Of a stretch of 64,000 nt of DNA, positions 52,596 through 61,634 are shown one piece after another. The stretch's first letter is position 1. Each line of letters begins with the position of its first letter. The stretch lies in contig NZ_RZNZ01000002.1 of assembly GCF_008698145.1 (NCBI RefSeq), positions 49,456-113,455 on the forward strand, read 5' to 3'. This DNA is from Bifidobacterium vespertilionis. Lineage in GTDB: Bacteria > Actinomycetota > Actinomycetes > Actinomycetales > Bifidobacteriaceae. Below the pieces are notes generated by a model. That model had not been told where the DNA came from and did no database searches. It worked only from the letters and a program-made list of their open reading frames with translations. The translations under genes and the position numbers were made by a program.

Positions 52596-54254
52596 ATGTC
52601 TCAGAACAATGGTGCGCACGGCAAGCCCGGCGCAACCAAGCAGAACAACGCGTCCGCCAGCACCGACGCAGCACTCAACGCCCGCGCCAAGAGCCCGAAG
52701 GGCGGCAAGCCCAAGGGCTGGCTCATCTCGCTCATCGCCGTTCTCGTGGTGGTGGCGATCGTGATCGGCGTGACCGTGTTCTTCAATAACAAGGCCGCGA
52801 ATGATTCATCAATCGCAGGAGATGACTCAAATGCTTCCAAGACCTCGGACACCGTGACCGTGGGCATCAAGCTCGCCCCGGTCAACCTCGACATCCGCCA
52901 CCAGTCCGGCTCGGCGCTCGAGCAGCTGCTCATCGGCAACGTGTACGAGGGCATCGTGTCGCGCGACTCCAACAACAAGGTCCAGCCGGGCCTGGCCAAG
53001 AGCTGGGAGATCAGCGACGACGGACTCACCTACACCTTCCACCTCAACGAGAAGATGAACTTCTCCAACGGCGACGAGCTCAACGCCGACGACGTGGCCT
53101 GGTCCATCAACGAGCTCAAGGCCCAAAAGTACTACAACTACGACCAGGTCAAGAGCCTGGACAAGGCCGAGGCCGTGGACGCCAACACCGTCAAGCTCAC
53201 GCTGACCACGCCGGACTCCAACCTGCTGTGGAACCTCACCGGCCGCGCGGGCCTGGTGTTCGACAAGGACGCCCAGTACGATGCCAAGACCAGCGCGCTT
53301 GGCTCCGGCCCGTACACCGTGGTCTCCTTCGACTCCAGCGACAAGCTGGTGCTCAAGGCCAACGAGAAGTACTGGAACGCCGACCGCAAGGCCAAGACGG
53401 CGAACATGATTGTCCGCTTCCTCACCGACGACAACGCCGCGGTCAACGCCCTCAAGGGCGGCGATGTGCAGGTGCTCACCTCCGTGCCCGCCACGCTGAC
53501 CAAGCAGTTCCAGTCCGACTCTGCCAACTACACGGTGTCCACCAGCGACGGATCGGACAAGTTCGTCCTCGCCTTCAACGTGACCAACCCGAAGCTCGCC
53601 GACCAGCGCGTGCGCCAGGCCATCCGCTACGGCATCGACCACGATCAGATCATTGCCTCCCGCGGCGGCGTGGACGCGCCCCTGGGCGGCCCGATCCCGT
53701 CCGTGGACCCCGGCTACGAGGACCTGACGAACCTGTACCCGCACAGCGTGGACAAGGCCAAGGCGCTCATGGCCGAGGCCGGCTACACCGCGGACAAGCC
53801 CCTGCAGCTCACCCTGACATACGCCAACGTGTACGGCACAGAACTGGGCGACCAGTTGAAGAGCCAGCTGAGCCAGATCGGCATCGACCTGAAGATCAAC
53901 TACGTGGAGTTCTCCACCTGGCTGCAGGACGTGCACACCAACGGCGACTACGAGCTGTCCTTGGTGGACCACGCCGAGAGCCACGACTTCTACAAGTGGG
54001 CCACGCCCACGTACTACTACCACTACGACAACAAGCAGGTGCAGGACCTGTACGCGAAGGCGCTCGCCGCCACCAGCGACGACGAGGCCGACGGCTACCT
54101 CAAGCAGGCCGCGAAAATCGTCTCCGAGGACGCGCCCGCCGACTGGCTGTTCGGCTACCGCGTCACGGTCGTCACGGCCAAGGGCGTGGACGGCTTCCCG
54201 CAGCAGCTCAGCCAGAGCGTCCTGCCGCTGTACGCCGTGACATACCGCCAGTAG
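52596..54254 (+). CDS. Oligopeptide ABC transporter substrate-binding protein, membrane anchored
   Basis: 552 residues from the ATG at 52596 (AAGGAG and GAGGC upstream). A hydrophilic start of about 45 residues, one membrane segment (WLISLIAVLVVVAIVIGVTV), then an SBP_bac_5 domain: LEQLLIGNVYEGIVSRD, FSNGDELNADDVAWSIN, GSGPYTVVSFD, QRVRQAIRYGIDHDQII and the terminal AVTYRQ. No lipobox Cys is present, so it is tethered by the uncleaved segment rather than a lipid. It heads the five-gene peptide importer. Confidence 0.9.
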   Translation: MSQNNGAHGKPGATKQNNASASTDAALNARAKSPKGGKPKGWLISLIAVLVVVAIVIGVTVFFNNKAANDSSIAGDDSNASKTSDTVTVGIKLAPVNLDIRHQSGSALEQLLIGNVYEGIVSRDSNNKVQPGLAKSWEISDDGLTYTFHLNEKMNFSNGDELNADDVAWSINELKAQKYYNYDQVKSLDKAEAVDANTVKLTLTTPDSNLLWNLTGRAGLVFDKDAQYDAKTSALGSGPYTVVSFDSSDKLVLKANEKYWNADRKAKTANMIVRFLTDDNAAVNALKGGDVQVLTSVPATLTKQFQSDSANYTVSTSDGSDKFVLAFNVTNPKLADQRVRQAIRYGIDHDQIIASRGGVDAPLGGPIPSVDPGYEDLTNLYPHSVDKAKALMAEAGYTADKPLQLTLTYANVYGTELGDQLKSQLSQIGIDLKINYVEFSTWLQDVHTNGDYELSLVDHAESHDFYKWATPTYYYHYDNKQVQDLYAKALAATSDDEADGYLKQAAKIVSEDAPADWLFGYRVTVVTAKGVDGFPQQLSQSVLPLYAVTYRQ

Positions 54255-54257
54255 GCC

Positions 54258-54516
54258 CGTCATCCTGAGCGGGGCGTAGTCTACCCGTCATCCTGAGCAA
54301 AGGCCGCAGGCCGGAGCCGAAGGATCCTTAACCTTGTGCACAGTGGCCAAGGATCCTTCGACTCCGCGCTGCGGTGTCCGGCTGCGCCGGACCGTCGCCG
54401 CCTTGGCGGCGGCTCCCCTCGCCTACGGACAGTCCACCGGGCTGTCCGCTTCACGGCTCGGTGCTCAGGATGACGGGAAAACAACATCCCTCTCAGGATG
54501 AGGGGGTTATTCCGCC
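54258..54516. repeat. Palindromic unit with nested GC-rich element inside the peptide-importer operon
   Basis: GTCATCCTGAGC begins at 54259 and again at 54287; the right arm from 54346 is interrupted at 54372-54462 by GTCCGGCTGCGCCGGAC, GCCGCCTTGGCGGC and GGACAGTCCACCGGGCTGTCC, then CTCAGGATGACGGG. It separates the binding-protein gene from the permease by 290 bases and may lower downstream expression. Confidence 0.85.
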
Positions 54517-54545
54517 TAGGAAGACAATTCGATAAGGTTGGACAT

Positions 54546-55562
54546 ATGCGCTTTCTCGCACATCGATTGCTGCTGTTCGTGGCGGCGCTGTTCGGCGTGT
54601 CCGTGCTGGTGTTCGTGGCCCTGCGCATCCTGCCGGGCGACGTGGCGGCCGTGATGGCCGGCACCGCGGCCACCCCCGACCGCATCGCCGCCCTGCGCAC
54701 CCAATTCGGACTCGACCGTCCGCTCATCACCCAGTATCTTGATTGGGTGGGCGGCCTGCTGCACGGCGATCTGGGCACCTCCGCCCTCACCGGCCGCGCG
54801 GTGGTCGCGCAGGTGGGCCAGCGCGCCTCGCTCACCTTCCCGCTGATCATCCTGAGCCTGTTCATCGCGCTGCTGATCGGTCTGCCGCTCGGCTGCGCGT
54901 CCGTACTGGCGAACGGCCGCCGGATGCGCGGATTCCTGCATGTGCTGGCCATCGTGGGCGGCGCGGTCCCGGCCCTGTGGAGCGGCCTGCTGCTCATTCT
55001 GCTGTTCTCGCGCGGCACCGGCCTGATCGGCATCTTCCCCTCGCAGGGCTTCCCCTCCGAGGGATGGCATAATCCCGGTCGCGCGCTGTCCTCGCTGGTG
55101 CTGCCGGCCGTGGCCACCGGCATCGTGGCGGGCGCGGGCATCATGCGCTACACGCGCGCCGCGGTGGGCGATGTGATGGACGGCGGCGCGATCGACATGG
55201 CCATGGCATGCGGCATGACCCGCACGCAGGCCGTATTGCGCGTGGGGCTGCGGCTCGCCACCCCGCAGCTCGTGTCCGTGGCAGGTCTGACGTTCGCGCA
55301 GATGATCACCGGCGTGATGGTGGTGGAGAGCCTGTTCGCCCTGCCCGGACTGGGCGCGCTGCTGATCGGCGACGTGGGCAACCGCGATCTGATCGCCGTG
55401 CAGAGTGAGCTGTTCCTGCTCGCCGCATTCTTCCTGCTGCTGGGGCTGGTGATCGATCTGATCCACCGCGCGCTCGATCCGCGGCTCAAGGCCGCCGATG
55501 CGACGGGAACGGACGCCGGCGACGGCACGACTGGCAGCGCCGCTTCGAAGGGAGGCGAATGA
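54546..55562 (+). CDS. Oligopeptide ABC transporter permease (DppB/OppB type)
   Basis: 338 residues, six membrane segments beginning HRLLLFVAALFGVSVLVFVA. The N-terminal motif LRILPGDVAAVMAGTAATPD and the EAA loop (YTRAAVGDVMDGGAIDMAMACGMTR, core IDMAMACGMTRTQAVLRVG) define the DppB class. AAGGTTGG precedes the ATG at 54546. One base separates it from the second permease. Confidence 0.93.
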   Translation: MRFLAHRLLLFVAALFGVSVLVFVALRILPGDVAAVMAGTAATPDRIAALRTQFGLDRPLITQYLDWVGGLLHGDLGTSALTGRAVVAQVGQRASLTFPLIILSLFIALLIGLPLGCASVLANGRRMRGFLHVLAIVGGAVPALWSGLLLILLFSRGTGLIGIFPSQGFPSEGWHNPGRALSSLVLPAVATGIVAGAGIMRYTRAAVGDVMDGGAIDMAMACGMTRTQAVLRVGLRLATPQLVSVAGLTFAQMITGVMVVESLFALPGLGALLIGDVGNRDLIAVQSELFLLAAFFLLLGLVIDLIHRALDPRLKAADATGTDAGDGTTGSAASKGGE

Positions 55563-55563
55563 C

Positions 55564-56415
55564 ATGGAATCCGAGGGAATCGGCCGCGTGTTTGCGGCAT
55601 TGCGCGCCTTGTGGCGCCGCGGTTCCGGCCGGTATGCGCTGATTGTGCTGGGCCTGTGGATCGCGGTGGCGATCGTGTCCCTGTTCTGGACCCCGCAGCC
55701 GCTGCTGGCCACCGACGGCTACCATGTGTGGGCCCAGCCGTCCGCCGCGCACCCGCTCGGCACCGACGGCACCGGCGCGGATGTGCTGAGCTGGCTGATG
55801 GCCGGATCGCGCACCAACCTGGTGATCGCCGTGCTCACCGTGATCTGCTCCGGCGCGCTGGGCCTGCTGCTGGTGGGTCTCATGGTCTCGCGCTCCGCCG
55901 GCCTCGCCTCCACCACCGTGGCCGTGGTCGACGCGCTCATCTCCATTCCCACGGTGCTGATCGCCCTGCTGCTCACCGTGCCGTTCGGTGCCTCGGTCGG
56001 CGTGATCGTGGGCGCCTGCTCCATCGCGTACGGCCTCAATCTGGCCCGCATCGCGCGTCCCTCCGCCATGCTCGCCGCGCGGTCCGACTACGTGGAATCG
56101 GCTCTGGCCGGCGGCGCGTCCGGCTGGTACGCCTTCACCCGTCATGTGGTGCCGAACATCATGCCCGTCCTCACCGTGCAGCTGACCATCTCCGCCGGCA
56201 CCTCCGTGCTGGCCGAGGCGGGACTGACTTATCTGGGTGTGGGCGTGGGCGCCGGCGTGCCCAGTTGGGGCCACTCGCTGTCCACGTCCGTCAAGCTCAT
56301 CAACGTGTTCCCGCTGACCGTGGTGTGGCCCGGCCTGGTGGTCACGCTGGCGGTGGTGGCGCTGAACTTGCTGGGCGACGCGTTCAATTCGGCCATGGAT
56401 GAGGGGAGTCTGTAA
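55564..56415 (+). CDS. Oligopeptide ABC transporter permease (DppC/OppC type)
   Basis: 283 residues. First segment ALIVLGLWIAVAIVSLFW, then the DppC signature HPLGTDGTGADVLSWLMAGSRTNL, split as HPLGTDGTGADVLSWLMAGS, and EAA loop YVESALAGGASGWYAFTRHV. GGGAGG precedes the ATG. Its TAA overlaps the ATG of the ATPase gene by one base (TAATG). Confidence 0.93.
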   Translation: MESEGIGRVFAALRALWRRGSGRYALIVLGLWIAVAIVSLFWTPQPLLATDGYHVWAQPSAAHPLGTDGTGADVLSWLMAGSRTNLVIAVLTVICSGALGLLLVGLMVSRSAGLASTTVAVVDALISIPTVLIALLLTVPFGASVGVIVGACSIAYGLNLARIARPSAMLAARSDYVESALAGGASGWYAFTRHVVPNIMPVLTVQLTISAGTSVLAEAGLTYLGVGVGAGVPSWGHSLSTSVKLINVFPLTVVWPGLVVTLAVVALNLLGDAFNSAMDEGSL

Positions 56416-57299
56416 TGAGCGTTGAGATTCGCGGACTGAATGTGACGATCGGCGGGCATGCCGGTTCGGCGCGCGGCGGTTCCGGGCGTGATGGCTCCGG
56501 GCGTGATGGCTCCGGCAATGCCGTGGTGCGTGACGTGGACCTGACCGTGGGCGACGGGGAGCGCGTGGGGCTGATCGGCTCCTCCGGTTCCGGCAAGTCA
56601 ATGATCGCCAAGTCCATGCTGGGCCTGCTGCCGCGCGGTGCCCGGGCGACCGGCTCGATCGACCTCGGTGGCACCGAGGTGATCGGCGCCTCGGACCGCA
56701 CGCTCGCCGACCTGCGCGGGCGCTATGTGGGCGTGGTCTTCCAGAACCCCGGCACATCGCTCAATCCGGTGTCCACGGTGGCCAAGCAGATCGAGCTGCC
56801 GCTCAGGCTGCACTACGATCTGACCGCATCCGAGCGGCGCGACCGCGTGATGGCTATGCTGGACAAAGTGGGACTGACGGCGGATATGGCCGGCAAATAC
56901 CCGCACGAACTCTCCGGCGGGCAGCAGCAGCGTGTGGGCATCGCCACTGCGCTCATCACCTCGCCCAAGCTCATCGTGGCCGACGAGCCGACCACCGCGC
57001 TCGACTCGATCATCCAGCGGCAGATCGTGGACTTGCTCGTCTCGCTGGTGGACGACGCCGGCGCCTCGATGCTGTTCATCACGCACGATTTTTCGGTGCT
57101 CGCCCGCGCCACCACGCGCTGCTATGTGATCGACGACGGGCGTGTGGCCGAGGAGGGGGCCACCGCCGATCTGCTGGCCTCGCCCGGCACCCCCGTCGCG
57201 CGCGAACTGGTGGGTTCGGCGAGGCGGCTGACGCTGTCGGCTGTTGGTTCGCCCGCTGTGTCGTCCACTGTTTCGTCCGATCGGGGAGGTGCCCGGTGA
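56415..57299 (+). CDS. Oligopeptide ABC transporter ATPase 1 (DppD/OppD type)
   Basis: 294 residues. Walker A GSSGSGKSMIA, Q-loop FQNPGTSLNP, signature LSGGQQQR, Walker B IVADEPTTALD, H-loop ITHDFSVLA. Near residue 18 three SGRDGSG-like units (GGSGRDGSGRDGSGN) from a short tandem DNA repeat (about 56475-56518) enlarge an early loop. The family's C-terminal CXXC-type iron-sulfur segment is not seen. It overlaps the next gene by GTGA. Confidence 0.92.
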   Translation: MSVEIRGLNVTIGGHAGSARGGSGRDGSGRDGSGNAVVRDVDLTVGDGERVGLIGSSGSGKSMIAKSMLGLLPRGARATGSIDLGGTEVIGASDRTLADLRGRYVGVVFQNPGTSLNPVSTVAKQIELPLRLHYDLTASERRDRVMAMLDKVGLTADMAGKYPHELSGGQQQRVGIATALITSPKLIVADEPTTALDSIIQRQIVDLLVSLVDDAGASMLFITHDFSVLARATTRCYVIDDGRVAEEGATADLLASPGTPVARELVGSARRLTLSAVGSPAVSSTVSSDRGGAR

Positions 57300-58102
57300 A
57301 CGCATTGTTGTCCGCGTCGCACATTGTGAAGAGCTTCCCGGTTGCCGGACGCGGCCGTCAGCAGGTGCTGTTCGACGTGTCCGCTTCGGTGGATGCGGGG
57401 GAGTGCCTCGCGGTGATCGGCGGTTCCGGCTCCGGCAAATCGACGCTGACGCGCATCATGCTGGGTTTGGAGACCGCCGACTCGGGAACCGTGACCTATG
57501 AGGGCTCTCCGGTGGTCGCCGGTCGCGGCGGGCGCATCGCGGGCTCGTCGGAGGGCTTCCGCGCCCTGCGGCATGAGTCCGGGCTGGTGTTCCAGAACCC
57601 GTTCGCCTCGCTCGATCCGCGCTGGGCCGTGTTCCGGTCCGTCGCCGAGCCGCTGGTGCTGGCTGGGGGAGCGGGCCGGGGAAACGTCTCCCGTGCGGAG
57701 CTGGTTGAGAAGGTCTCGAAGGCCCTGCGCACGGCCGGGTTGGAACCCGGCGACATGCTCTCGAGGCGGCCTCGTGAGCTGTCCGGCGGGCAGGCGCAGC
57801 GCGTGGCCATCGCCCGTGCCATCGTGGCCTCGCCGAAGGTGATTCTGGCCGACGAGCCGATGAGCGCGATCGACGTGACCGTCCGCGTGCAGATCCTCGA
57901 CGCGCTCGCGGCCATTCGCGCCGAGCGGCCGGACATGGCGCTGATCATCGTCTCGCACGATCTGGGCGTGGTCCAGCATCTTGCCGACCGGATTCTGGTG
58001 CTGCACAACGGCCATGTGGTGGAATCCGGCCCGGTTGGAGCGGTTCTGGGCCATCCCCAAGCCGACTACACCCGCGATTTGGTGGCCGCCGCGTCCCTAT
58101 AG
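57296..58102 (+). CDS. Oligopeptide ABC transporter ATPase 2 (DppF/OppF type)
   Basis: 268 residues; GTG start overlapping the upstream stop by four bases. Walker A GGSGSGKSTLT, Q-loop FQNPFASLDPRW, signature LSGGQAQR, Walker B ILADEPMSAID, H-loop VSHDLGVVQ. ADEPMSAID rather than ADEPTSALD is a mild variation. Last gene of the importer; pepO and pepX are candidate peptidases for its cargo. Confidence 0.93.
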   Translation: MNALLSASHIVKSFPVAGRGRQQVLFDVSASVDAGECLAVIGGSGSGKSTLTRIMLGLETADSGTVTYEGSPVVAGRGGRIAGSSEGFRALRHESGLVFQNPFASLDPRWAVFRSVAEPLVLAGGAGRGNVSRAELVEKVSKALRTAGLEPGDMLSRRPRELSGGQAQRVAIARAIVASPKVILADEPMSAIDVTVRVQILDALAAIRAERPDMALIIVSHDLGVVQHLADRILVLHNGHVVESGPVGAVLGHPQADYTRDLVAAASL

Positions 58103-58121
58103 CGCGGCGGGCGTCCCCTCC

Positions 58122-58290
58122 CGTCATCCTGAGTCTCCCCGTCATTCTGGGTCTCTCCCCGTCATCCTGAGCGCAGCGAAGGATCCTTAATCTTTCTGCA
58201 TCATGGCTTTATGCGAAATGACGAAGGATCCTTCGCTGCGCTCAGGATGACGGGGAGCGCGCTCCACTCAGATGACGGCTCAGGATGATG
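58122..58290. repeat. Palindromic CATCCTGAGCG units after the importer operon
   Basis: Two truncated left arms (58123, 58139), then a complete unit at 58158-58252 with a loop CTGCATCATGGCTTTATGCG, and right-arm fragments to 58290. It may also end importer transcription. Confidence 0.87.
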
Positions 58291-58313
58291 CACCATAGGC
58301 CCATTCCCCGGGC

Positions 58314-58445
58314 CAAAACTGGGCAAATCCGGTCGTCCGATTTTCAAACTGGGCAGATCCGGTCATCTAGAGGCCGATTTGGGGGTCTAGATGACCAGAT
58401 CTGCCCAGTTTGCGAATCAATCGTTCCGATCTGCCCAGTTTGCGC
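58314..58445. repeat. 30-bp-phased inverted array, CTGGGCA family, copy 3
   Basis: AAACTGGGCA at 58316 and 58346 faces TGCCCAGTTTGCG at 58402 and 58432, all 30 bp apart. The centre GGTCATCTAGA...TCTAGATGACC (58361-58397) is a clean 11-bp dyad. Two units face two units. No GTGAC element is attached. A degenerate palindromic unit follows at about 58480-58575. Confidence 0.85.
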
Positions 58446-58582
58446 TGCAAACCAAGCGGAACCGATCGCCAACCCATCCTGAGCGCATCGGACACCCCCG
58501 ATCCTGCGCTATGTCTTTGTGCGTAATGGCCAAGGATCCTTCGCTTCGCTCAGGATGACGGGGGAGACTCAGGATGACCGAA

Positions 58583-58930
58583 TCAGGCGGCGAGCTCGGC
58601 TTTGAGCGCCTTCAGATCGGCCAGAATCGCCTCGTGGCATGCCTCGTTGGAGTCGAAGGCGAGGTGGCAGAACGCGCACTCGTGGCCTTCGCGGTTTTCG
58701 TGGCAGGTGTGGATGCAGGCCTTGCCCTCGCACTGCTCGTCGGAGCCGCGCATGCAGTCGTTGTCGTCGCAGCAGTCGCCGGTCAGGCAGCAGCCGCAGC
58801 ATCCGCAGGCGGCCACGCCGTGCGTGTGGACGGAGACGTCGAACTTGGCGAGCGTGTCCTTGCAGACGGCGAAGGTGCCTTCCTCGGTGATGATCTCGTA
58901 GGCGTGCTGGTCGATGGTCTTGATGGTCAT
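58583..58930 (-). CDS. Cysteine-rich putative metal-binding protein
   Basis: 115 residues with about 15 Cys and several His. The central run ACGCCGCCLTGDCCDDNDC is followed by C-x4-C-x3-C and HECAFCHLAF pairs. The first 35 residues (MTIKTIDQHAYEIITEEGTF) contain no Cys and resemble a strand-rich cap. GAAAGGAC precedes the ATG at 58930. It lies next to a Fur-family regulator in a zinc locus, so storage or buffering of zinc, or a metal-dependent redox role, is plausible; no family was recognised. Confidence 0.7.
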   Translation of the reverse strand: MTIKTIDQHAYEIITEEGTFAVCKDTLAKFDVSVHTHGVAACGCCGCCLTGDCCDDNDCMRGSDEQCEGKACIHTCHENREGHECAFCHLAFDSNEACHEAILADLKALKAELAA

Positions 58931-59005
58931 TGGTTGTCCTTTCAATGTGTTGGTGATTGAAAGGATAGGGTCGCCCGCGGTGCGTGCGAAAGTTAGTGAA
59001 AGTGG

Positions 59006-59482
59006 TTACCGGTCCCGCTGACCGTCGCCATTTAGGGTGTCCTCGATGGCCTTCCGAGCGCAGCGGGGGCACAGGCCGTAGATCTCCAATTCGTGGGTGA
59101 CGTTGATGTAGTGCAGTTTGGCAGCGGCCTGCTCAATCCATTGCTCCAGCCCCGGAATCTCGATCTCTATGGTCTTTCCGCAGCCCCGGCACATGATGTG
59201 ATGGTGGTGGCGATGATCGATGCAGGCGCGGTACAGGGTTTCGCCGTTGAGGTGGATGACGTCGAGCTTGCCCTGATCGGCCATCAATTGCAGGTTCCGG
59301 TATGCGGTGGTGGTGCCGATGCGCGTGCCGCGGTTGCGCAGAATGTCGGTGATCTCCTGGGCGGTGGCGAAACGCGACAGCTCGGACAGCGTCTGCTCGA
59401 TCAGCATGCGCGGTCTGGTGATGCGGGGGTTCGAGGGCTGCTGCATGTGTGCGTCGGTGCGGCGCTCCTGACGATCGGACAC
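59006..59482 (-). CDS. zur: Fur-family regulator, probable Zur
   Basis: 158 residues; GTG start with AAAGGAGGGG upstream. Winged-helix domain (RFATAQEITDILRNRGTRIG, TTAYRNLQLMADQG) then the metal-binding dimer domain with HRHHHHIMCRGCGKTIEIEI and a second pair LCPRCARKA, forming the structural CxxC...CxxC zinc site. Zinc-uptake and cysteine-poor ribosomal genes nearby support Zur rather than Fur. A palindromic site lies just upstream, so autoregulation is likely. Confidence 0.85.
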   Translation of the reverse strand: MSDRQERRTDAHMQQPSNPRITRPRMLIEQTLSELSRFATAQEITDILRNRGTRIGTTTAYRNLQLMADQGKLDVIHLNGETLYRACIDHRHHHHIMCRGCGKTIEIEIPGLEQWIEQAAAKLHYINVTHELEIYGLCPRCARKAIEDTLNGDGQRDR

Positions 59483-59504
59483 ATTCCCCTCCTTTATTTT
59501 CTAC

Positions 59505-59525
59505 TAATGATACTTGTTATCGTTA
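59505..59525. promoter_or_regulatory. Candidate Zur box upstream of zur
   Basis: TAATGATAC-TTG-TTATCGTTA, a near-palindrome of 9+9 bases, 23 bases before the zur start. The remaining gap to 59686 shows nothing recognisable. Confidence 0.6.
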
Positions 59526-59686
59526 ATGAGGCAAATTGTGTGTTTCCGTGGACGGCGTCGCCGCGCACAAGTCATCGCATTCGGGCCGCCTCGCAAAAGG
59601 ATGCGCCCCGATCGGCGGAGAACGATGTACCGATCGGGGCGCAAGTGCTGTTATGGGGGGTGCTTCCGTCATCCGGGGGCTTCCTC

Positions 59687-59887
59687 GTCATTCTGAGAGG
59701 GGATTCCCTCTCCGTCATCCAGAGCGCTGGGCCTCTCCCCGCCGTCATCCTGAGCGCAGCGAAGGATCCTTCGTCATTACGCGCATAGCCATGATGCGGA
59801 AAGGTTAAGGATCCTTCGCTTCGCTCAGGATGACAGGAAGACCGCTCAGGATGACGGAGGTGACTTCGCTTCGCTCAGGATGACGAG
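59687..59887. repeat. Palindromic CATCCTGAGCG units between zur and the zinc-binding protein gene
   Basis: Degenerate left arms at 59687 and 59717, a complete unit at 59741-59833, and two right-arm fragments ending at 59885, adjacent to the stop of the next gene. Confidence 0.87.
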
Positions 59888-59892
59888 ACCGC

Positions 59893-61566
59893 TCAGTGCG
59901 CGAGCATCTCCGTGGCCACTTCCTCGGCGCTCAGCGAGGCCGGGTAGTAGGTGGGCCAGTTGTCCATCTCCTTCAGGGTCTCCTCCTGCGAGGAGTCACC
60001 CATGAAGATGTGGAAGTGGGCGGACTTGCCCGGCGCGATGCCGTGGTCGGAGAACTGCACCACCTTCGGCGCGCCTTCGGGCACGTCGCCCACGGCGGTG
60101 AACAGGTAGCGCACGCCGCGGTTGCCCTTGGCGTAGTCGAGGATCCTGTAGCCATCGTACTTGTAGGTGGCGGTGGCGGTCTGGCCGCCTCGGGTGAAGC
60201 TCATCTGGTCGCCCTTGATGGAGATTTTCTCCACGTCGGTCTTGTAGCCGGTGTCGTAGTACTGCTTGTACTCCGCGGCCGTCATGTCGCCCTTCTTGGC
60301 CTTGGCCTCCATCACCGTGTCCAGCGTGCCGTCCGTGAGGTACGGGTAGACCGACTGCCATTCGCCCTCGTAATCGGACAGCGTGCGGTCCTTCACGTCC
60401 TGCGTGAGGAAGTAACCGTTCGTGGTGTCCGTGGCGATGGCCTGCTTGGCGATCAGCGTGAGCCATCCGAGCAGCGTGGACTGGTTCTCGGGCAGCTGCT
60501 CGGTGGCGGAGATGATCGTCTTGTGGCTGGAGACGGCCGCGTCGTTGAGCTTCTGCGCGAATCCGCCCATTTCCTGCGGGTTGACGACGAGGATGTCCAC
60601 CTCGTCGCCGGAGACGATGTCGATCGCGGCCTTCAGATCGGCCGCGGAGGGCTCGGCCTCGCTGTTCATTGCGTTGGTATAGGCGGCGGGGGTGTGGTCC
60701 TCGGCGCCCAGATAGTCGAGCAGGTAGCTGATGATCGACTCGGTGGCCGCGTAGGTGCGCTTCACGTTCTTGGCGCGTGCCTGGTTGACCAGGGCCACGA
60801 AGTTCGCGTACTCGCCGTTCCACTCGTTGAAGTGGCGCTGGGCGGTGGCCGCGGTGTCCGTGCCTTCGCCCGCCTTGGACGTGTAGGCGGCGTTGATCGC
60901 GTCAGCCGCCTTGAGCACGGCCTCCGGGCTGAACCACAGGTGGGGGTTCGTGGAGCCGTGGTGGTGATGGTGGTGGCCCTCCTCGGAGCCCTCCTCGTGC
61001 TCGTGCTCGTGCTCCTCGGTGGCGGTGATGCCCATGAGGTCACCCACGTTCACGATCGTCTGGCGGCTCGTGTCGAACTGCGCCTTTTCGGCCCAGCCGT
61101 CGTAGCCGGCGCCGTTGAGCACCACGATGTCCGCCTTGGCGAGCTTGGCCATGTCCGCGGCGGTGGCTTCGTAGTCGTGCGGGTCGGCCGCGGTGGAGTT
61201 GATCAGCGATGTCACGTTAGCGCACTTGCCGCCGAGCTGCTGGGCGAGCGAGCCCCACTGGTTCACGGAGGCGACCACGTCGAAGGTGGTGCTGCAGGCG
61301 TCGTTCGCTCCCGTGCTCGTTCCCGCGGCGGCGACCGTGCCGGCGTTGCTGTCTCCTGCGGCGGATCCCGATCGGCTGCGGTTCGCGAAGGCGAATCCGC
61401 CTGTGATCAGTCCGCCAAGCAGCGCGCCGATCACGGCGACGATGATCAACTGGATGATCGTGCTGCGTCGGTTCGCGACGAGCTGGGCGGTGGGGCCGTT
61501 TGCGGCGGCCGGCTCGGGGGTTGGTTTGGGGGATTCAGGGGTATGGCTGGCGTTCTGACCGGTCAT
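59893..61566 (-). CDS. Zinc-binding protein: ZnuA-like domain fused to ZinT domain
   Basis: 557 residues. A Pro-rich start, a membrane anchor (IIQLIIVAVIGALLGGLITG), a linker, then a ZnuA/AdcA domain (about 80-370): VASVNQWGSLAQQLGG, DPHDYEATAADMAKL, a His-rich loop (EHEHEHEEGSEEGHHHHHHG) and STNPHLWFSPEAV. The last 185 residues are a ZinT domain: LSDYEGEWQSVYPYLTDGTL and SAHFHIFMGD. Streptococcal AdcA has the same fusion. No lipobox Cys, so anchored by the uncleaved segment. Permease and ATPase genes are not in the window. Last gene of the ribosomal-protein operon. Confidence 0.9.
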   Translation of the reverse strand: MTGQNASHTPESPKPTPEPAAANGPTAQLVANRRSTIIQLIIVAVIGALLGGLITGGFAFANRSRSGSAAGDSNAGTVAAAGTSTGANDACSTTFDVVASVNQWGSLAQQLGGKCANVTSLINSTAADPHDYEATAADMAKLAKADIVVLNGAGYDGWAEKAQFDTSRQTIVNVGDLMGITATEEHEHEHEEGSEEGHHHHHHGSTNPHLWFSPEAVLKAADAINAAYTSKAGEGTDTAATAQRHFNEWNGEYANFVALVNQARAKNVKRTYAATESIISYLLDYLGAEDHTPAAYTNAMNSEAEPSAADLKAAIDIVSGDEVDILVVNPQEMGGFAQKLNDAAVSSHKTIISATEQLPENQSTLLGWLTLIAKQAIATDTTNGYFLTQDVKDRTLSDYEGEWQSVYPYLTDGTLDTVMEAKAKKGDMTAAEYKQYYDTGYKTDVEKISIKGDQMSFTRGGQTATATYKYDGYRILDYAKGNRGVRYLFTAVGDVPEGAPKVVQFSDHGIAPGKSAHFHIFMGDSSQEETLKEMDNWPTYYPASLSAEEVATEMLAH

Positions 61567-61634
61567 GCTCTCTTCTCTTTTCTACCTATGTTGTATTTGT
61601 GAATGGGCGATTGGGATGGTTGGCGGATCGCCGT

